From: Candidatus Bathyarchaeota archaeon
GTDB taxonomy: Archaea; Thermoproteota; Bathyarchaeia; TCS64
Direction: 5' to 3'
DNA: 14,886 nucleotides
NCBI GenBank assembly: GCA_030613835.1
Contig: JAUWLH010000017.1
Coordinates: 1 to 14,886, forward strand
Numbering within the stretch: the first letter of the stretch is position 1; each line of letters starts with the position of its first letter. A program made the position numbers and the translations under genes. This document shows, in pieces, positions 13,419 through 14,886 of this stretch. Below the pieces are notes generated by a model, which was given only the letters and a program-made list of their open reading frames with translations, was not told the origin of the DNA and searched no databases.

Positions 13419-13985
13419 ATGTACAGAGAGCCTAAAAAGTATGAAGAATACGCCTACGTACTGGAGTTTCTTCCACACGGCAGACCCGGGGCTCCCCGTA
13501 CAAGCCACAGCGCATCGGGGGTCATCCAGTTATTGGGCGAGGAGTACTTCACTTTGCTTGAGGCATCCCCCCTCCCAGATGTGGAGTATAATATCAGGGA
13601 CAGGATCTTTGTCGGCAAGGGAGACAGGGCCAAGGTGGGTCATATCCTCGGTAGGATACGCTACGAGGAGTTGTACTCCGCAGGCAGGGACGAACTGCAG
13701 GCTGTCATCGAGTTGGTGGTCCAGAACAACGAGACCCGTTTCATCGATTTCATAAACGAGAGTCAGAGCCTGACGACAAGGATGCACAGCCTTGAGCTTA
13801 TCCCGGGCATCGGCAAGCGGCTAATGTTCCAGATACTGGATCTAAGGGAGCGTTTTGCGTTCGAGAGCTTCGCTGACCTAAAGGAGAGGGCAAACCTACC
13901 CGACCCGGTGAAGTTGATTGCCCGCAGGGTCATCAAGGAGCTCAGCGAGGATCAGAAGTATTACATCTTCACCCGCCCAATGTAG
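13419..13985 (+). CDS. DUF655 family protein with helix-hairpin-helix, predicted nucleic-acid-binding
   Basis: DUF655 proteins are conserved in archaea next to rpoF and rpl21e, but their role is not established. The 188-residue protein starts MYREPKKYEEYAYVLEFLPH. Its first half, including RDRIFVGKGDRAKVGHILGR, looks like an OB-type domain. The second half has a helix-hairpin-helix signature, LIPGIGKRLMFQIL (127-140), then FADLKERANLPDP, suggesting DNA or RNA binding. An in-frame GTG at 13410 is rejected in favour of ATG 13419 because of the Shine-Dalgarno. It starts 31 bases after rpoF on the same strand. In many archaea ksgA follows; here a promoter and rpl10e follow instead. Confidence 0.88.
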   Translation: MYREPKKYEEYAYVLEFLPHGRPGAPRTSHSASGVIQLLGEEYFTLLEASPLPDVEYNIRDRIFVGKGDRAKVGHILGRIRYEELYSAGRDELQAVIELVVQNNETRFIDFINESQSLTTRMHSLELIPGIGKRLMFQILDLRERFAFESFADLKERANLPDPVKLIARRVIKELSEDQKYYIFTRPM

Positions 13986-14039
13986 TGACTGCGGAGTTCT
14001 CGCGTTAACACTCCGTTTCTCGGTCTATCATACAGTATC

Positions 14040-14047
14040 TTTTTAAG
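14040..14047 (+). promoter_or_regulatory. TATA box of rpl10e
   Basis: TTTTTAAG, 30 bases before ATG 14078, predicting a leader of a few bases. It lies in the 92-base gap after DUF655, so rpl10e likely has its own promoter. Confidence 0.55.
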
Positions 14048-14077
14048 AATCCTTTCGGGTATGGAGATGGAATAACA

Positions 14078-14572
14078 ATGAAGGCTGCTGACTACAAGTA
14101 CAAGCGAAACCACGCCTACACAAGGAAAAAGTACATGGGCGGTATCCCCGGTTCGAAGATCGTAAAGTTCACCATGGGCAACACCAGCAAGGAGTTTACC
14201 CACAGGGTCGAGCTGATCAACATCAAGTACGTTCAGATCCGACACAACGCACTGGAGGCAGCCCGAATCGCAGCCAACAGGGTTCTGGAGAAGAACCTCG
14301 GCAGGGACAATTTTATGCTGAAGATAATCCCCTACCCACACCAGGTAATCAGGGAACATAAAAGGGTAAACGTTGCTCAGGCGGACCGTTTCCAGGAGGG
14401 AATGAAGAGGGCATGGGGCAAGCCTGCATATGTTGCTGCGAGGATAAGGAAGCTTCAGCCAGTCATCATCGCTGAGGTAAACAAAGAGGGTCTTTCACAC
14501 GCAAAGGAAGCCCTAAAGCGAGCAGGTGCAAAGTTCCCGACAAAGTGCCGAATCGTAGTCAACGAGCTCTAA
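14078..14572 (+). CDS. rpl10e: Large ribosomal subunit protein L10e (uL16)
   Basis: L10e/uL16 binds near the A-site tRNA and the GTPase-associated region of the 50S subunit. The 164 residues are close to the family's usual 165-180. Recognisable segments are KRNHAYTRKKYMGGIPGSKI near the N-terminus, QIRHNALEAARIAANRVLEK, and IPYPHQVIREHK in the middle. The conserved loop of the family is read in the VNVAQADRFQEGMKRAWGKP region. The start ATG follows a TATA box by 30 bases, and the next in-frame ATG would cut into the conserved part. It is followed 51 bases later by dph2, which has its own TATA-like element. Confidence 0.94.
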   Translation: MKAADYKYKRNHAYTRKKYMGGIPGSKIVKFTMGNTSKEFTHRVELINIKYVQIRHNALEAARIAANRVLEKNLGRDNFMLKIIPYPHQVIREHKRVNVAQADRFQEGMKRAWGKPAYVAARIRKLQPVIIAEVNKEGLSHAKEALKRAGAKFPTKCRIVVNEL

Positions 14573-14596
14573 TCCTCCCTATTTAAACGGGAACCA

Positions 14597-14604
14597 TTTT
14601 AATC
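14597..14604 (+). promoter_or_regulatory. TATA box of dph2
   Basis: TTTTAATC, 19 bases before GTG 14624, consistent with a leaderless transcript. Confidence 0.5.
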
Positions 14605-14623
14605 AACTATTCATTATCTCGAT

Positions 14624-14886
14624 GTGACCAGATTGTACGATCTAGAGCTTGACAGGGTTATATCCAAGGTGTCCGAGTTGGATGCATCAAGGGTTCTGCT
14701 CCAGTTACCTGACGGGATGAGGCCATTCGCGGTCCAACTGGTATCCGAGATAAACAAGGCCACCGGTGCTAGCGTCTTCCTGTCGGGAGACTCGTGCTAC
14801 GGTGCCTGCGACATCGCCATCGACCAGGCAAGGGCGCTTAACGTGGGCCTCATCGTCCACTATGGCCACGCCCAGTATGTCGGGGA
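14624..14886 (+). CDS. dph2: Diphthamide synthase subunit Dph2, N-terminal part (runs off the window)
   Basis: Dph2 is a non-canonical radical-SAM enzyme. It moves the 3-amino-3-carboxypropyl group of S-adenosylmethionine to a histidine of elongation factor 2, the first step of diphthamide synthesis. About 87 codons are present from GTG 14624 to the edge. The text RVLLQLPDGMRPFAVQLVSE, then GDSCYGACDIAIDQA with the first iron-sulfur ligand cysteine in the G-D-x-C-Y-G-A-C-D context, and LIVHYGHAQY are diagnostic of archaeal Dph2. The remaining two cluster cysteines lie beyond the window. The GTG start fits the TATA spacing; no Shine-Dalgarno is seen. Its target EF-2 acts with the neighbouring ribosomal proteins in translation, a plausible reason for the placement. 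Confidence 0.9.
   Translation, partial: MTRLYDLELDRVISKVSELDASRVLLQLPDGMRPFAVQLVSEINKATGASVFLSGDSCYGACDIAIDQARALNVGLIVHYGHAQYVG

Noticed and set aside
1..14886. Defence island, CRISPR array or mobile element
   Set aside because: No repeat arrays, transposase, integrase, nuclease-effector or toxin genes; nearly every gene belongs to core metabolism or information processing.

Overview
The window is a gene-dense piece of an archaeal chromosome. This rests on FEN1 with an archaeal ATP-dependent DNA ligase, SRP54, ribosomal proteins L21e and L10e, the RNA polymerase subunit RpoF (Rpb4 family), a DUF655 protein and an archaeal Dph2. Many genes also have an archaeal TATA box about 20-26 bases before the start codon. 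The block SRP54-L21e-RpoF-DUF655 is a typical archaeal, especially euryarchaeal, arrangement. I cannot place the lineage more finely from sequence alone.

Layout: (1) 1-1882, plus strand: the 3' end of fen1, overlapping by 4 bases an ATP-dependent DNA ligase. Both carry PCNA-binding motifs, so this is an Okazaki-fragment maturation pair. (2) 5882 down to 1879, minus strand: GTP cyclohydrolase II with a four-cysteine N-terminal extension; a decayed PH-like/SHOCT protein gene with two 1-base deletions and three in-frame TAG codons; an ECF transporter S component; an AbgB-like M20 amidohydrolase; and an unknown three-helix membrane protein. (3) 5963-7518, plus strand: a small winged-helix protein whose 5' end seems out of frame, then a soluble PAS-histidine kinase. 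(4) 7515-10549: an AMP-forming acyl-CoA ligase, divergent from a DapA/NAL-family aldolase, and a GNAT acetyltransferase. (5) 10550-11425: an intergenic region with a nested hairpin, a YkgJ-like Cys-cluster protein, and a second non-coding stretch. (6) 11426-14886, plus strand: srp54, rpl21e, rpoF, DUF655, rpl10e and a truncated dph2, serving protein targeting, translation and transcription.

Two initiation styles coexist. Genes behind their own TATA box mostly look leaderless (GTG, TTG or ATG about 18-26 bases after the box, without Shine-Dalgarno). Operon-internal genes such as ligase, L21e and DUF655 have Shine-Dalgarno motifs. Convergent neighbours overlap at their stop codons.

I see no mobile element, CRISPR array, tRNA or rRNA, and no clearly new multi-gene system. 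The least ordinary items are the multiply disrupted PH/SHOCT gene, the Cys-rich GTP cyclohydrolase II next to an ECF S component, the out-of-frame wHTH gene start, and the structured intergenic regions around the ykgJ-like gene.
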